This document shows positions 1 through 8,138 of a stretch of DNA of 13,275 nt, in pieces. A model generated the notes under the pieces. The model had not been told where the DNA came from and made no database searches. It saw only the letters and a program-made list of their open reading frames with translations. Source of the stretch: CAG-533 sp964589375 (GTDB lineage Bacteria > Bacillota_I > Bacilli_A > RF39 > UBA660); NCBI GenBank assembly GCA_964589375.1, contig CAZPSA010000036.1:1-13275 (forward strand), written 5' to 3'. Both the position numbers and the translations under genes were made by a program. Positions within the stretch are counted from its first letter, which is position 1. The number at the start of each line of letters is the position of its first letter.

Positions 1-20
1 GGGGGGGTTGTTTATATAAT
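1..20 (+). promoter_or_regulatory. Promoter with poly-G tract upstream of the glycine-rich surface protein gene
   Basis: A run of seven G (positions 1-7, cut by the window edge, so possibly longer) is followed 7 nt later by a perfect -10 box TATAAT at 15-20, which lies 25 nt before the ATG at 46. The -35 box would fall in or just upstream of the G run, outside the window. The tract would therefore lie inside the -35/-10 spacer, the arrangement of slippage-controlled promoters. The -10 is seen directly; phase variation is inferred. Confidence 0.6.
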
Positions 21-45
21 TAGATAGAAAATATAGGTGGTTTCT

Positions 46-1722
46 ATGAATTATACAAAAAGCAAATTAAAGGTATTTTTAGAAAAAATTAGGAAAAATA
101 AAAGACTTATGTATTTATCACTAGTTAGTATTTTAGTTTTATTCTGCTTAGTTTTAAATACAGCATATAGTTTTATTACTAATAACTTTACAAGTGGTGG
201 CGCTAATATTATAGTTGATGATTTAAAATATCGGATGGTTATAAATGAGGTAGAGCTAGATGAGAGTGTGGGAACTAAAATTCCATCAAATACGATAGTT
301 GGCGATCGAATAATTTTAACTAAATCGGGAAAAACTGAGCAATTTAATATTATTTTAAATTCATTAAATGATATAGATACTAAATATGAGATTGTATATA
401 AAGTATGTGCAGATGTAAATTGTACTAGTTTTATTGATACACCTGATGATGTTCAAGTGGCCTATCATATAGATACACCATATGTAAGTGGAGAGTTAAA
501 AGCAAATAAGTCAAAGTATATATACCTAGTAACCGATAATCAAACAAGTAATGATTATTATATTCAAGTTGGATTAAATGTTGGGTATTCTCATAATACG
601 CTGGCTTTAACAAATCAAATAACTAATGATTTTTCCCCTTTAGGTTTAGAAGGTTTTATTTCAATAATAGGATATGTAAATGGCGTTGAAGTAGATGCTT
701 TTCCCACGGAACCAAATTATGAAACCGGCATAACCTGTTTATATAAAGATGGAACTGTGTCTGATGCAAGAGGCGTGTTTTCGTATAGTGCAGAAAAAGG
801 CTGGGAAGTAGATGTCTTTGGCTTAAATCGAAGTTTGACAACTTGTAGAGTAGATTTTACCGAAGTATTAAAAGTTACATATGAGGTACTTAGTACTAGA
901 TATGATTGTGCAAACTTAGCAGCGGGTTCTAAACCAAGTGATCCTATAATTAGTTATAGTGGTAATTGTTCGGTTATAGAGGACACAGAAAACGATGATG
1001 GAACCCATACCTGGCGAATGAAACTACTAACAAGCGGAGAACTTACTGTAAATGGTTTAATTTATATAGATGCCTTCTTAGTTGGCGGCGGAGCTGGCGG
1101 AGCACATGGTGCTCGTAGTTTTGCCGGAGGCGGCGGTGGTGGAGGGTATACCTTGACCCAAAAAAATATTAGATTAGATAATAAAAACGGAACATATGCA
1201 GTAACAATTGGAACCGGTGGTGCCGCTGGTGCTAATGGTAATGCAACATCTGCATTTGGCCAAAGTATATCAGGTGGAAAAACTGGAGATGGCCGAAATT
1301 GTGGTGCTGGAGGATCTGGAGGTGGCTCCGGAGGATATGGTTCTGCTGGTGGTGCTGGTGCATCATATGGTGCGAGTTCAGACTGTGCTGGTCAAGGCAC
1401 TACCACGTGTGAGTTTGGAGAAGGAACAACTAGTGGCTGCACAAGAGGAGATGCTTTCGCTTACGCTGGAGGCGGCGGTGGTGCAGGCTCTGGTATTCAT
1501 AATTATACATCATGGAGTGCTGGCTCTGGTGGCAAAGGTGGCGGCGGTACTGGTGGTTATCAGTCATACAGTGGTTCTTGTACATCTGGTAGTGCTGGAA
1601 CGGCTAATACTGGCGGCGGCGGTGGAGGCGGCGGCGCCGGAAATGGAAGTAATGGTTATGTAAATGCGGCTGGTTCAGCCGGCGGTACTGGTGTTGTCGT
1701 AATCCGCGATGTAAGATCTTAA
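46..1722 (+). CDS. Membrane-anchored surface protein with phage-tail-type glycine-rich domain
   Basis: 558 aa. I choose ATG 46 because AGGTGG at 35-40 sits 5 nt upstream; an in-frame GTG at 37 overlaps that ribosome binding site. Residues 19-41 form a basic-then-hydrophobic signal or anchor segment ending near NTAYSF, like camelysin/TasA-type proteins. Residues about 45-340 look like extracellular beta-rich domains. From about 345 to 545 there is a glycine-rich domain with many GGGG runs, ending in VVVIRDV. This layout is typical of glycine-rich domains in phage tail proteins, and resembles polyglycine-II folds of some tail-tip adhesins and the ALK/LTK receptors. About eleven cysteines lie outside the membrane segment, unusual for such a protein, so disulfides are possible. 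No LPXTG motif is visible. Likely role: adhesin or surface display; ligand unknown. The gene is monocistronic, between a poly-G promoter and a terminator. Confidence 0.75.
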   Translation: MNYTKSKLKVFLEKIRKNKRLMYLSLVSILVLFCLVLNTAYSFITNNFTSGGANIIVDDLKYRMVINEVELDESVGTKIPSNTIVGDRIILTKSGKTEQFNIILNSLNDIDTKYEIVYKVCADVNCTSFIDTPDDVQVAYHIDTPYVSGELKANKSKYIYLVTDNQTSNDYYIQVGLNVGYSHNTLALTNQITNDFSPLGLEGFISIIGYVNGVEVDAFPTEPNYETGITCLYKDGTVSDARGVFSYSAEKGWEVDVFGLNRSLTTCRVDFTEVLKVTYEVLSTRYDCANLAAGSKPSDPIISYSGNCSVIEDTENDDGTHTWRMKLLTSGELTVNGLIYIDAFLVGGGAGGAHGARSFAGGGGGGGYTLTQKNIRLDNKNGTYAVTIGTGGAAGANGNATSAFGQSISGGKTGDGRNCGAGGSGGGSGGYGSAGGAGASYGASSDCAGQGTTTCEFGEGTTSGCTRGDAFAYAGGGGGAGSGIHNYTSWSAGSGGKGGGGTGGYQSYSGSCTSGSAGTANTGGGGGGGGAGNGSNGYVNAAGSAGGTGVVVIRDVRS

Positions 1723-1733
1723 CAATTAAAAAC

Positions 1734-1759
1734 AGAGTGATTTAATCATCACTTTTTTT
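1734..1759 (+). terminator. Rho-independent terminator after the glycine-rich surface protein gene
   Basis: AGAGTGAT (1734-1741) pairs with ATCACTTT (1748-1755) over a 6-nt loop, with one G-T wobble, and runs into seven T (1753-1759). It separates this gene from the Tad operon. Confidence 0.75.
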
Positions 1760-1804
1760 AATTCCATCCACCTTCTGAAAAATTCATAAAATAAAACCGA
1801 ACTA

Positions 1805-1833
1805 TTGAAAATGATTTTGAGGTTTGCTATAAT
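1805..1833 (+). promoter_or_regulatory. Sigma-A-type promoter of the Tad operon
   Basis: TTGAAA (1805-1810), a 17-nt spacer, then TATAAT (1828-1833) preceded by TG at -15/-14 (extended -10). It is near consensus and 24 nt upstream of the CpaB-like start, so the Tad genes are probably expressed independently of the upstream surface protein gene. Confidence 0.8.
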
Positions 1834-1857
1834 TTTAATATAATAGGAGGAATGAAA

Positions 1858-2682
1858 ATGGGTAATATAGGAGTAACAATAAAAAGATTTTTAGGTAATA
1901 AAAATACCGTTACCATAATAGGGGTAGTAATAGGAATAATAGTGTTATACGTTGGTTATAATTGGCGTGTAAATCAATCTATTGAACCTCAAAGCATACC
2001 ATATGCTAAAGTTGAATTAAAAGCAAATGATTTAATAACTGGAGAACAAGTAGGTACAATTAAGGTAAGTAAAAGTATGGTAGATACAACTCCAGGACTT
2101 TTAACATCTCTAAGCCAAGTTATTGGGAAATACGTATCTTATGATACCAAAATACCAGAAGGTAGTTTGTTTTATTCTAGTCAATTAATGGCTGCTGAAC
2201 AAAGACCAAACTACATCACGGAAAACTTACCAAAATGTCATACAGTTTATAGTTTACCTGTAACACTTCATGATACATATGCCAACTCAATTATGCGTGA
2301 TGATTATATTGATTTATATATTTCAGCTGTAAGTGATAATGGTAGTAAAGTAATTATTGCTAAAATGATAGAAAGTATTCAAGTTCTAGATGTTAGAGAT
2401 GCGGAAGGAAAATCTGTCTTTTCTTCTCAGTCAGAAACTGGAATTCCGGCAGAATTAATCTTTGCAGTTCCCGATAGTATGTTTTTACTTTTAAAAAGAG
2501 CCGATAACATCACAACTAACCAAATAAAGATATTCCCAGTACCTCGTGGTAAAGAATATACTGAAAATCATTCTGCAACTCAAGTTACAAGTCAAATTAT
2601 AATTGATTTTATAAATAATAAATCAGACTTAAGTTATGCAGCTAGTACTAGTTTAATTGATAAAGAATGCTTAGGTTATTAA
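1858..2682 (+). CDS. cpaB: CpaB/RcpC-like Tad pilus assembly protein
   Basis: 274 aa from ATG 1858, chosen because AGGAGG (1845-1850) lies 7 nt upstream. The alternative ATG at 1852 would leave only 1 nt. Residues about 17-34 form a membrane segment, followed by a SAF-like region (about 47-110) with the alternating strand pattern of CpaB (LKANDLITGEQVG, then IPEGSLFYSSQL). An RcpC/CpaB-type beta region follows (LPVTLHDTYANSIMRDDYIDLYIS). In Gram-negative Tad systems CpaB works at the outer-membrane channel. In monoderms its homologues sit outside the membrane and probably guide or anchor the pilus; that role is inferred. It is the first gene of a four-gene run ending in tadC, which supports the call. 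The last 40 residues look like a variable extension. Confidence 0.75.
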   Translation: MGNIGVTIKRFLGNKNTVTIIGVVIGIIVLYVGYNWRVNQSIEPQSIPYAKVELKANDLITGEQVGTIKVSKSMVDTTPGLLTSLSQVIGKYVSYDTKIPEGSLFYSSQLMAAEQRPNYITENLPKCHTVYSLPVTLHDTYANSIMRDDYIDLYISAVSDNGSKVIIAKMIESIQVLDVRDAEGKSVFSSQSETGIPAELIFAVPDSMFLLLKRADNITTNQIKIFPVPRGKEYTENHSATQVTSQIIIDFINNKSDLSYAASTSLIDKECLGY

Positions 2683-2706
2683 GCCTATTTTAAAGGAAAT
2701 GATTGT

Positions 2707-3815
2707 ATGAATAATTTATTTGAACAATTAGATTTTGGACCATTAGAAGAATTCTTAAAAGATGATAATATTACGGATATTTCCTATAGTAATGGTGGCC
2801 AAGTTTGGCTTAAAACTTTAGACAAAGGTGTATATCAAGTAAATCGGCCTGATATTAATAATGCTCTTTTAGAAAAATTGGCGTTTCAATGTTCTAATGT
2901 TATGGGTAAAACATTTAATATGGCTCATCCTTTTCTAGATGCAGAAAGTGCCGAACTTCGTCTTAATTTTATTCATGATTCTATTGCTACAAATGGCATT
3001 GCGTGTGTAATTCGTAAGACACCAGCTAAAATAAGATTAAATAAAGAAAAACTAATAGATGAAAAATATTGTACCGTGCAAATTCATGATTTTTTAATGA
3101 AATGTGTTGAAGGTCATTGTAATATAATCGTAGCAGGAGAAACTGGTTCTGGTAAAACTGAGCTAGTAAAATACTTGGCATCCCATACAAAAGAAAATGA
3201 AAAAATAATAACNNNNNNNNNNAGGATACCTTAGAACTTCACTTAGATCGTATTTTCCCTCACCGTGATATAGTAGCAATGAAAACAAATAATATTGCGT
3301 CATATTCAGATGTCTTAGTAACTTGTATGAGACAAAATCCTAAATGGATATTACTTTCCGAAGTTCGTAGTGCTGAAGCTGTAATGGCTGTTCGTAACTC
3401 AATATCTTCAGGACATAATATTTTATCAACTATTCATGCTGATAAAGCATCAAGAGTACCAATGCGTATGTATTCATTGTTAGAATCAAATCAAGATGTT
3501 TCACAATTTCTTGCCACTATTCATAGATACGTTCAAATTGCGGTCTGTGTAAAAGGCTATATGAGCAAATCTTTAGGTAGGTTCCAAAGAGAAATAATGG
3601 AAGTATGTGAATTTTATGTGGATGAAAACAATAATCCTTGTAGTAATACTATCTATCGTAAGAGTGTTGATGGAACATTTACTATTAAAAATCCAACTAA
3701 ATACTTATTAGAATATTTAGAATTACAAGGGATAATTTTACCAAAAGATACTTTTAAATTAGGAACGTATAATACTGGTAGCAGTGATGATAAAGTCGAA
3801 ATAGAAACACTTTAA
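2707..3815 (+). CDS. cpaF: CpaF/TadA-family pilus assembly ATPase, split by a 10-N assembly gap
   Basis: About 367 aa when joined. It starts at ATG 2707, with AAAGGA 9 nt upstream. The N-terminal domain (LEEFLKDDNITDISY) is typical of secretion ATPases. Walker A GETGSGKT is residues 144-151. After the gap come DTLELHLDR, the Walker-B-like WILLSEVR and the His-box region SGHNILSTIHADKA. These features define the VirB11/TadA hexameric ATPase that powers Tad pilus assembly from the cytoplasm. Ns occupy 3213-3222 and the two halves are in different frames. The family has T-I-E-D at this place, and five missing bases rather than ten would restore it, so I read this as an intact gene with a placeholder gap rather than a pseudogene. 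TadB and TadC partners follow. Confidence 0.88.
3213..3222. other. Assembly gap (10 N)
   Basis: Ten N between AC (3211-3212) and AGGATACC inside the ATPase gene. The downstream frame is offset from the upstream one if the ten are counted literally. A true length congruent to 2 mod 3, most simply five bases, restores one open reading frame. Confidence 0.95.
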
Positions 3816-3836
3816 TAATAAGAAGGGAGTAAAATA

Positions 3837-4730
3837 ATGAAACTAGAACTAATTTTAGTAACTGTCATAATTATATTTATTATCGCATATCGCCGAAATA
3901 GTGGTGAGAATGTTTATAAATTTATGGCTAAAGAAGCTGGTAATTTATATGAAAAATATGCTCCCTATACCTTTCAAATGGTAAGACAAAAATCTATTGA
4001 ATTAGGGGAAGAATATACTTTAAGAGAATATATTTTGCAAGTTGTATTGTTTGCCGTAGCAGGAGCAGGTATAGCTTATCTATATTTTTATAGTATTATC
4101 TGGGCCATTGTTTATGCTGTAACAGCAGTTGCATTTATTCCTTATTTAGCTTACTTAAGATGTAAAAGAGTTTATAGTGAATTTATTTTTGAACAAGTTC
4201 AAGTTTATACAACTATTATGGAATTTAATACTACGCAGTCTTTCGTAAAAGCCCTAGAAGGGGTAAGAGATTCTGGCGTTTTAGAAGATCCCGTACTAAG
4301 TGATGTTTCTAAAATGATTGAAATGGCTTATGCTAACGGAACGATCGAAGAATCTATTGACTTTTTCAATAAAAAATATCCATATTATATGGTAAAGAAT
4401 ATGCATCAATTATTTTTACAAATTACTAAAGAAGGTGCTAAAGACTCTGGAGAATCTTTAGAAAATATGCTGCTTGATATAGATATGTTAGTTGAAGGCG
4501 TATATCGTGATAAAATGGATCGTCAATCATATCATAAGAAATTCTTAACATTTGGTTTTGCTCTTTACTTCTTAGTAATGCTAACTCAATTTTTGCTTGG
4601 TTCTAAAAATTATATTGCCATGTTAGATCGTTGGTATGTTCAAGTATTACTTCATCTTATAATAATAATTAATTCTTATTTCCTTCTAGATGGGGAAAAA
4701 TACTATAACGAACAAACAGGAGGTGAGTAA
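3837..4730 (+). CDS. tadB: TadB-like type II secretion F-domain membrane protein
   Basis: 297 aa. A GAAGGGAG ribosome binding site precedes ATG 3837. Hydrophobic segments lie at about 3-18, 66-84, 85-107, 236-254 and 267-284. Between the second pair and the last pair is a cytoplasmic helical block (about 110-232) of T2SF type, with FEQVQVYTTIMEFNTTQSFVKALEGV. This topology matches TadB, the inner-membrane platform protein that couples the CpaF ATPase to pilin assembly. The gene lies 21 nt after the ATPase and 2 nt before the TadC-like gene, whose ribosome binding site is inside this gene's 3' end, indicating translational coupling. Assignment as TadB rather than TadC rests on gene order; sequence similarity to named members is low by eye. 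Confidence 0.78.
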   Translation: MKLELILVTVIIIFIIAYRRNSGENVYKFMAKEAGNLYEKYAPYTFQMVRQKSIELGEEYTLREYILQVVLFAVAGAGIAYLYFYSIIWAIVYAVTAVAFIPYLAYLRCKRVYSEFIFEQVQVYTTIMEFNTTQSFVKALEGVRDSGVLEDPVLSDVSKMIEMAYANGTIEESIDFFNKKYPYYMVKNMHQLFLQITKEGAKDSGESLENMLLDIDMLVEGVYRDKMDRQSYHKKFLTFGFALYFLVMLTQFLLGSKNYIAMLDRWYVQVLLHLIIIINSYFLLDGEKYYNEQTGGE

Positions 4731-4732
4731 TA

Positions 4733-5527
4733 ATGTTAATTGAAGTAGTAATTTTAGGGATAATCCTCTTTTTCATCTTACAATATAATGGTAGTATAAG
4801 TACTAATAAATTTATAAATGACAATCAAGATATTTTTATGAAATTAAAGGAAAGTGACTTTGACTTCTATGCCAAGGCTAAGTATGGAGATTCCATTGAT
4901 ATATATAAATTATTTAATGTTAGATTAAGAAATGGTCTTTTTACCTTAGTTATAATGCTTTTAATCTTTTTAAGTAAATTAAGCTATGTTAATGTTTTAT
5001 TCTCGTTAATATGTGCTTATTTAGTTTACAAGTTATCATATTATCAATTAAAGAGATATTATAAAAGTCACTTACATATTATTGATACTATGCTTCCTTA
5101 TTATTTAAAAAATTTAGAAATTTTAGTTCAACATTATACTGTTCCTGTAGCACTCGGCAAATCTATTGATGAAGCTCCTGACATTTTTAAAAATGGTTTA
5201 AGAGAATTAATTGAAAGAATAAATGCTGGAGATTCCTCAATAAATCCTTATATGGACTTTGCTCGGGAATACCCCGTTAGAGATTCTATGCGTATGATGA
5301 GACTTCTATATCGTTTAAGTTTAGGAAGTCAAGAACGTAAACAAGAACAACTTTTAACTTTTTCTCGTAATATATCTAATTTACAACAAAAAGCACGTGA
5401 AACAAGATATAAAGACCGTCTAGAAAAAATGGAAAGTAAAACAATGGTTATGTTAGTATCTACCGGTGTTGGAATAATGGTATTATTAATTATTTCAATA
5501 TTAATGCTGTTTACTTCCTCAATGTAG
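4733..5527 (+). CDS. tadC: TadC-like type II secretion F-domain membrane protein
   Basis: 264 aa. ATG 4733 is 2 nt after the TAA of tadB, and its AGGAGGTGAG site (4718-4727) lies within that gene. Hydrophobic segments are at about 2-17, 66-80, 84-98 and 239-260. A cytoplasmic T2SF-type helical domain lies between, with DTMLPYYLKNLEILVQHYTVPVALGKSIDEAP and a conserved-looking RETRYKDRLEKMESKTMVM leading into the last membrane helix. TadB and TadC usually form a pair in the Tad platform. It ends with TAG, the only TAG stop among the window's genes. It is the last gene of the operon; no pilin, TadE/F or prepilin peptidase follows before the terminator. Confidence 0.78.
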   Translation: MLIEVVILGIILFFILQYNGSISTNKFINDNQDIFMKLKESDFDFYAKAKYGDSIDIYKLFNVRLRNGLFTLVIMLLIFLSKLSYVNVLFSLICAYLVYKLSYYQLKRYYKSHLHIIDTMLPYYLKNLEILVQHYTVPVALGKSIDEAPDIFKNGLRELIERINAGDSSINPYMDFAREYPVRDSMRMMRLLYRLSLGSQERKQEQLLTFSRNISNLQQKARETRYKDRLEKMESKTMVMLVSTGVGIMVLLIISILMLFTSSM

Positions 5528-5539
5528 GATGTTATATTA

Positions 5540-5567
5540 TTGATAGAACGGCTCTATCAATTTTTTT
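5540..5567 (+). terminator. Terminator of the Tad operon
   Basis: A perfect 8-bp stem, TTGATAGA (5540-5547) with TCTATCAA (5553-5560), 5-nt loop ACGGC, followed by seven T (5561-5567). It closes the operon 12 nt after the tadC stop. Confidence 0.88.
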
Positions 5568-5595
5568 ACTTAAAAGCTTTAAAAAAACAATTATT

Positions 5596-5604
5596 TGCTA
5601 AAAT
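5596..5604 (+). promoter_or_regulatory. Probable extended -10 promoter of the M16 peptidase pair
   Basis: TGCTAAAAT: TG (5596-5597) one base before TAAAAT (5599-5604), 18 nt upstream of ATG 5623. No good -35 is seen 16-18 nt upstream, as is common for extended -10 promoters. It follows directly on the Tad operon terminator. Confidence 0.5.
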
Positions 5605-5622
5605 AAATTAAAGGAGGAATAT

Positions 5623-6837
5623 ATGAAAAATAAAAGAAAACTATTAAAAAATACTGAAATTGATACGATAATTATTCAGCTGTTATTTCCAGCAGATTAT
5701 GATTCTAAGATGGCACCAGTTGAAGATTTAATTTCTGAAATGCACTTTACAACTAAAACATATCCTACTATAAATGAGTTTAATACAGCTAAGATTAATA
5801 ATTTAATCATCAATCTTCATACTTACTTTGTTACCAGTTCAAATCACCGCTATGCAAGTTTTAATGTGCGTATTCCCCGCAAAAATATTATTGAAGATTA
5901 TGATATAGAAGCGGCAATAAAATTCTTTTACGAATTTGTCTTTGAAGCAAATACTGATGCTAATGGTTATCAAGAAGAAACATTTAATTATGAAAAAAAC
6001 TATTTATTAGAAAGCAAAAAAAAACTGAAACAAACGAACATGGCATCAAACGCCCAGGAATTATTAAATACTTATATTGATCCAAAAGAAAGAACAGCCT
6101 TAAGAACAGACACTTACATTGATATTTTGACTAAATGTACCCCTAAAACTTGTTTAGAATATAATAATAAAATTATAAGTGGGGGATACTATACATTTAT
6201 TTATGGTAACTTTGATAATGATGTTATTGCAATATTTGATAAGTACTTTAAACCAGGTGTAAGTACTAAAGTAAAAAAACGAAATAAAATAAAATTATTA
6301 AAGATAGATAAATATATAGAAACTACTTTTGATTTTAAACAGACATATATATATAATTACTTTAGAGTTAAAGATTATAAAAAAGAAGAATTATTTTATT
6401 TAAAATTTTTAAGACATATCCTTAATTCTCCAAGTACTATGCTAGTTTTTAAAAAACTTAGAATTGATAATAATTTAGTTTATAGAGCAGATGTTAATAT
6501 TAACATTAATACGGGGGAAATAATTATATCAACCGAAAGTTCTTATGAAAATATTTTAAAAATTAATGAGTTAATCAAAACTGCTATAAGCGAGTTAGAA
6601 AACATTACAGCGTTAAATACTTATCGTAAAGCTATAATTGATAATTTAAATATAAATCTAATAAGAAGAAAAGATGATTATTATGATGAGTATTATCAAA
6701 TGGTAGATATAAGTTTAAAAGAAGTAACTTTAGAACAAACCATTGAAGAATTTGAAAATATGGACATGGAAGAATTTGTTAAATTCGTAAAAAGATTAGA
6801 ATTAACATCAACAATAGTTGCTAAGGAGCGTGAATAA
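5623..6837 (+). CDS. M16-family peptidase-like protein, non-catalytic partner (YfmF/YmfF type)
   Basis: 404 aa. AAGGAGG (5611-5617) lies 5 nt before ATG 5623. The protein has the length and pattern of one M16 half (about 400-430 aa), including the FNYEKNYLLESKKKLKQ helix and the GGYYTFIYGNFDND strand that end the N-terminal M16 domain. It has no HxxEH zinc-binding motif, so it is unlikely to cut peptide bonds alone. Bacilli commonly encode such an inactive subunit next to an active one (YfmF/YfmH, also called YmfF/YmfH; AlbE/AlbF are related), forming a two-protein peptidase. The active partner follows after 2 nt, which strongly supports the call. No signal peptide is seen, so it should be cytoplasmic. 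Its substrate is unknown; processing of small peptides is a family-level inference. Confidence 0.75.
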   Translation: MKNKRKLLKNTEIDTIIIQLLFPADYDSKMAPVEDLISEMHFTTKTYPTINEFNTAKINNLIINLHTYFVTSSNHRYASFNVRIPRKNIIEDYDIEAAIKFFYEFVFEANTDANGYQEETFNYEKNYLLESKKKLKQTNMASNAQELLNTYIDPKERTALRTDTYIDILTKCTPKTCLEYNNKIISGGYYTFIYGNFDNDVIAIFDKYFKPGVSTKVKKRNKIKLLKIDKYIETTFDFKQTYIYNYFRVKDYKKEELFYLKFLRHILNSPSTMLVFKKLRIDNNLVYRADVNININTGEIIISTESSYENILKINELIKTAISELENITALNTYRKAIIDNLNINLIRRKDDYYDEYYQMVDISLKEVTLEQTIEEFENMDMEEFVKFVKRLELTSTIVAKERE

Positions 6838-6839
6838 TT

Positions 6840-8072
6840 ATGAATTATGGTTCACTTGTTTTACCTAATGGAGTTAAAATTATCTATTACAATGACAATA
6901 ATAGAAAAACTAGTTATGCAGAACTATTAGTTGATTATGGGGCTTTAAATAAAAAGTTTGATATCGGAAATACAACATACGAAATAAAAGATGGAACTGC
7001 CCATTATTTAGAACATTTAACTATCGAACATTCTAAAACTGGTAATTTATTAGAACATTTTAAAAATCAATCTGTATTATTTAATGGTATAACTTCAACA
7101 CTTCAGACAAGATTTTATATTAATACGGTTACCGATTTTGAAAAACATTTAGAAAATTTAATATATAGTATTAATGATGCTGATTTTACAAAGGAAAATA
7201 TATTAAATACTAAGGGACCAATAATAGAAGAAGCAAGAACTACTTACAATCAACAATTTTTTAAATTCAGAGAAGAATATAATTCAAATTATTTAAATCC
7301 TGATTATCGTAGTGTTATTGGAAATTTAGATGATTTAAAAGACATGGATTATGATTATTTAAAACGAGTTTATGATACTTATTATGTTCCAAGTAATCAA
7401 ACTATTTTATTAGGTGGTAATTTTGATTTAGAAAGATGCAAAAAGATAATTAGTCAAGCTTATCAAAAAGTTAAACGTAAATACATTAGTAGTCAAAATA
7501 TTAAACGTTCTAATATGTCTAATATTTTAAATAAGAATATAGATATAGTTTCTCCTAAAGATGAAGATTATGTTGAAGTAATCTTTAAAATAGGTATTAA
7601 AGATTTTAATCCAGAAGAAAGATTAAAACTAGATTATTACTATCATTATATTATTAATAAACTATTTGACGATCGTTCTAAACTATTTAAGTTTTTAATT
7701 GATAATAAATATACGGTATATAGTATTGTAAGACATTGTACATTAATAGATGATTATCTCTATTTAGGGATTGGTGCTTTTACGATTGAAGATAAAATAT
7801 TTACTGAAAAAGTATTAGAAGAAATTAAAAATTTTAAACCTGATAAAGAAGATTTTAATACGTTTATTAAATCCACAATAATAACGATTTTATTAAGAAA
7901 AGAAAATTATAAATTTAGCTTACTTAATTATTCTAGTAATATATTAAATTTTGGAATAGATTTAATTGAAGATGCAAAGTTTATTAATCAACTAAATATT
8001 GATGAAATGAACTTTTTAGTAGGAAGACTTGATTTTTCTAATTACGGAATTATTAAGCAAAGAAAAGAATAA
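6840..8072 (+). CDS. Zinc M16-family peptidase, catalytic partner (YfmH/YmfH type)
   Basis: 410 aa. The start is 2 nt after the previous stop; AAGGAG (6823-6828) inside the upstream gene is its ribosome binding site, so the two are translationally coupled. Residues 55-59 are HYLEH, the inverted zinc motif HxxEH of M16 peptidases, preceded by DGTA as in YmfH homologues (GVAHFLEH type). The distal zinc-ligand glutamate is probably E131 in PIIEEAR, at roughly the expected distance. A second M16-type half follows, with the typical VPSNQTILLGGNFD strand near residue 180. It should be a cytoplasmic metalloprotease working as a heterodimer with the upstream protein. In B. subtilis the homologous pair is not beside spoIVA, so this placement is lineage-specific or coincidental. 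Confidence 0.85.
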   Translation: MNYGSLVLPNGVKIIYYNDNNRKTSYAELLVDYGALNKKFDIGNTTYEIKDGTAHYLEHLTIEHSKTGNLLEHFKNQSVLFNGITSTLQTRFYINTVTDFEKHLENLIYSINDADFTKENILNTKGPIIEEARTTYNQQFFKFREEYNSNYLNPDYRSVIGNLDDLKDMDYDYLKRVYDTYYVPSNQTILLGGNFDLERCKKIISQAYQKVKRKYISSQNIKRSNMSNILNKNIDIVSPKDEDYVEVIFKIGIKDFNPEERLKLDYYYHYIINKLFDDRSKLFKFLIDNKYTVYSIVRHCTLIDDYLYLGIGAFTIEDKIFTEKVLEEIKNFKPDKEDFNTFIKSTIITILLRKENYKFSLLNYSSNILNFGIDLIEDAKFINQLNIDEMNFLVGRLDFSNYGIIKQRKE

Positions 8073-8111
8073 ATAATGACTTATTTTCTAGTTCTTATTT
8101 ATCTTTTTTTT
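8068..8111 (+). terminator. Possible weak terminator after the M16 pair
   Basis: AAATAA (8071-8076) can pair with TTATTT (8081-8086), or the wider AATAAATAA with TTATTTAT near 8096-8102, followed by eight T at 8104-8111. The stem is A/T only, so termination may be partial. Confidence 0.4.
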
Positions 8112-8119
8112 CATAGACT
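8092..8119 (+). promoter_or_regulatory. Candidate sigma-E-type (mother-cell) promoter of spoIVA
   Basis: CATAGACT (8112-8119) matches the B. subtilis sigma-E -10 consensus CATACAMT at 7 of 8 positions. TTCTTATT (8092-8099) resembles the -35 GTCATATT at 6 of 8 positions, but the 12-nt gap is a little short. The site is 19 nt upstream of ATG 8139. SpoIVA is sigma-E controlled in B. subtilis, so the match is expected; this one is by eye. Confidence 0.4.
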
Positions 8120-8138
8120 TTAATTGAAAGGACAATAT

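Noticed and set aside
37..45. GTG at 37 as start of the glycine-rich surface protein
   Set aside because: It overlaps the AGGTGG ribosome binding site; ATG 46 has 5-nt spacing like the TasA-like gene.
1208..1663. 151-codon open frame inside the glycine-rich gene
   Set aside because: It is a shifted-frame shadow of GGT/GGC-rich codons, with biased Val/Leu/Ala composition and no ribosome binding site.
1081..1710. Tandem DNA repeat array in the glycine-rich region
   Set aside because: Units vary in length and sequence; the repetitiveness comes from glycine codons, not from a fixed DNA repeat.
3213..3815. cpaF as a frameshifted pseudogene
   Set aside because: The break coincides exactly with the N gap and all motifs on both sides are intact.
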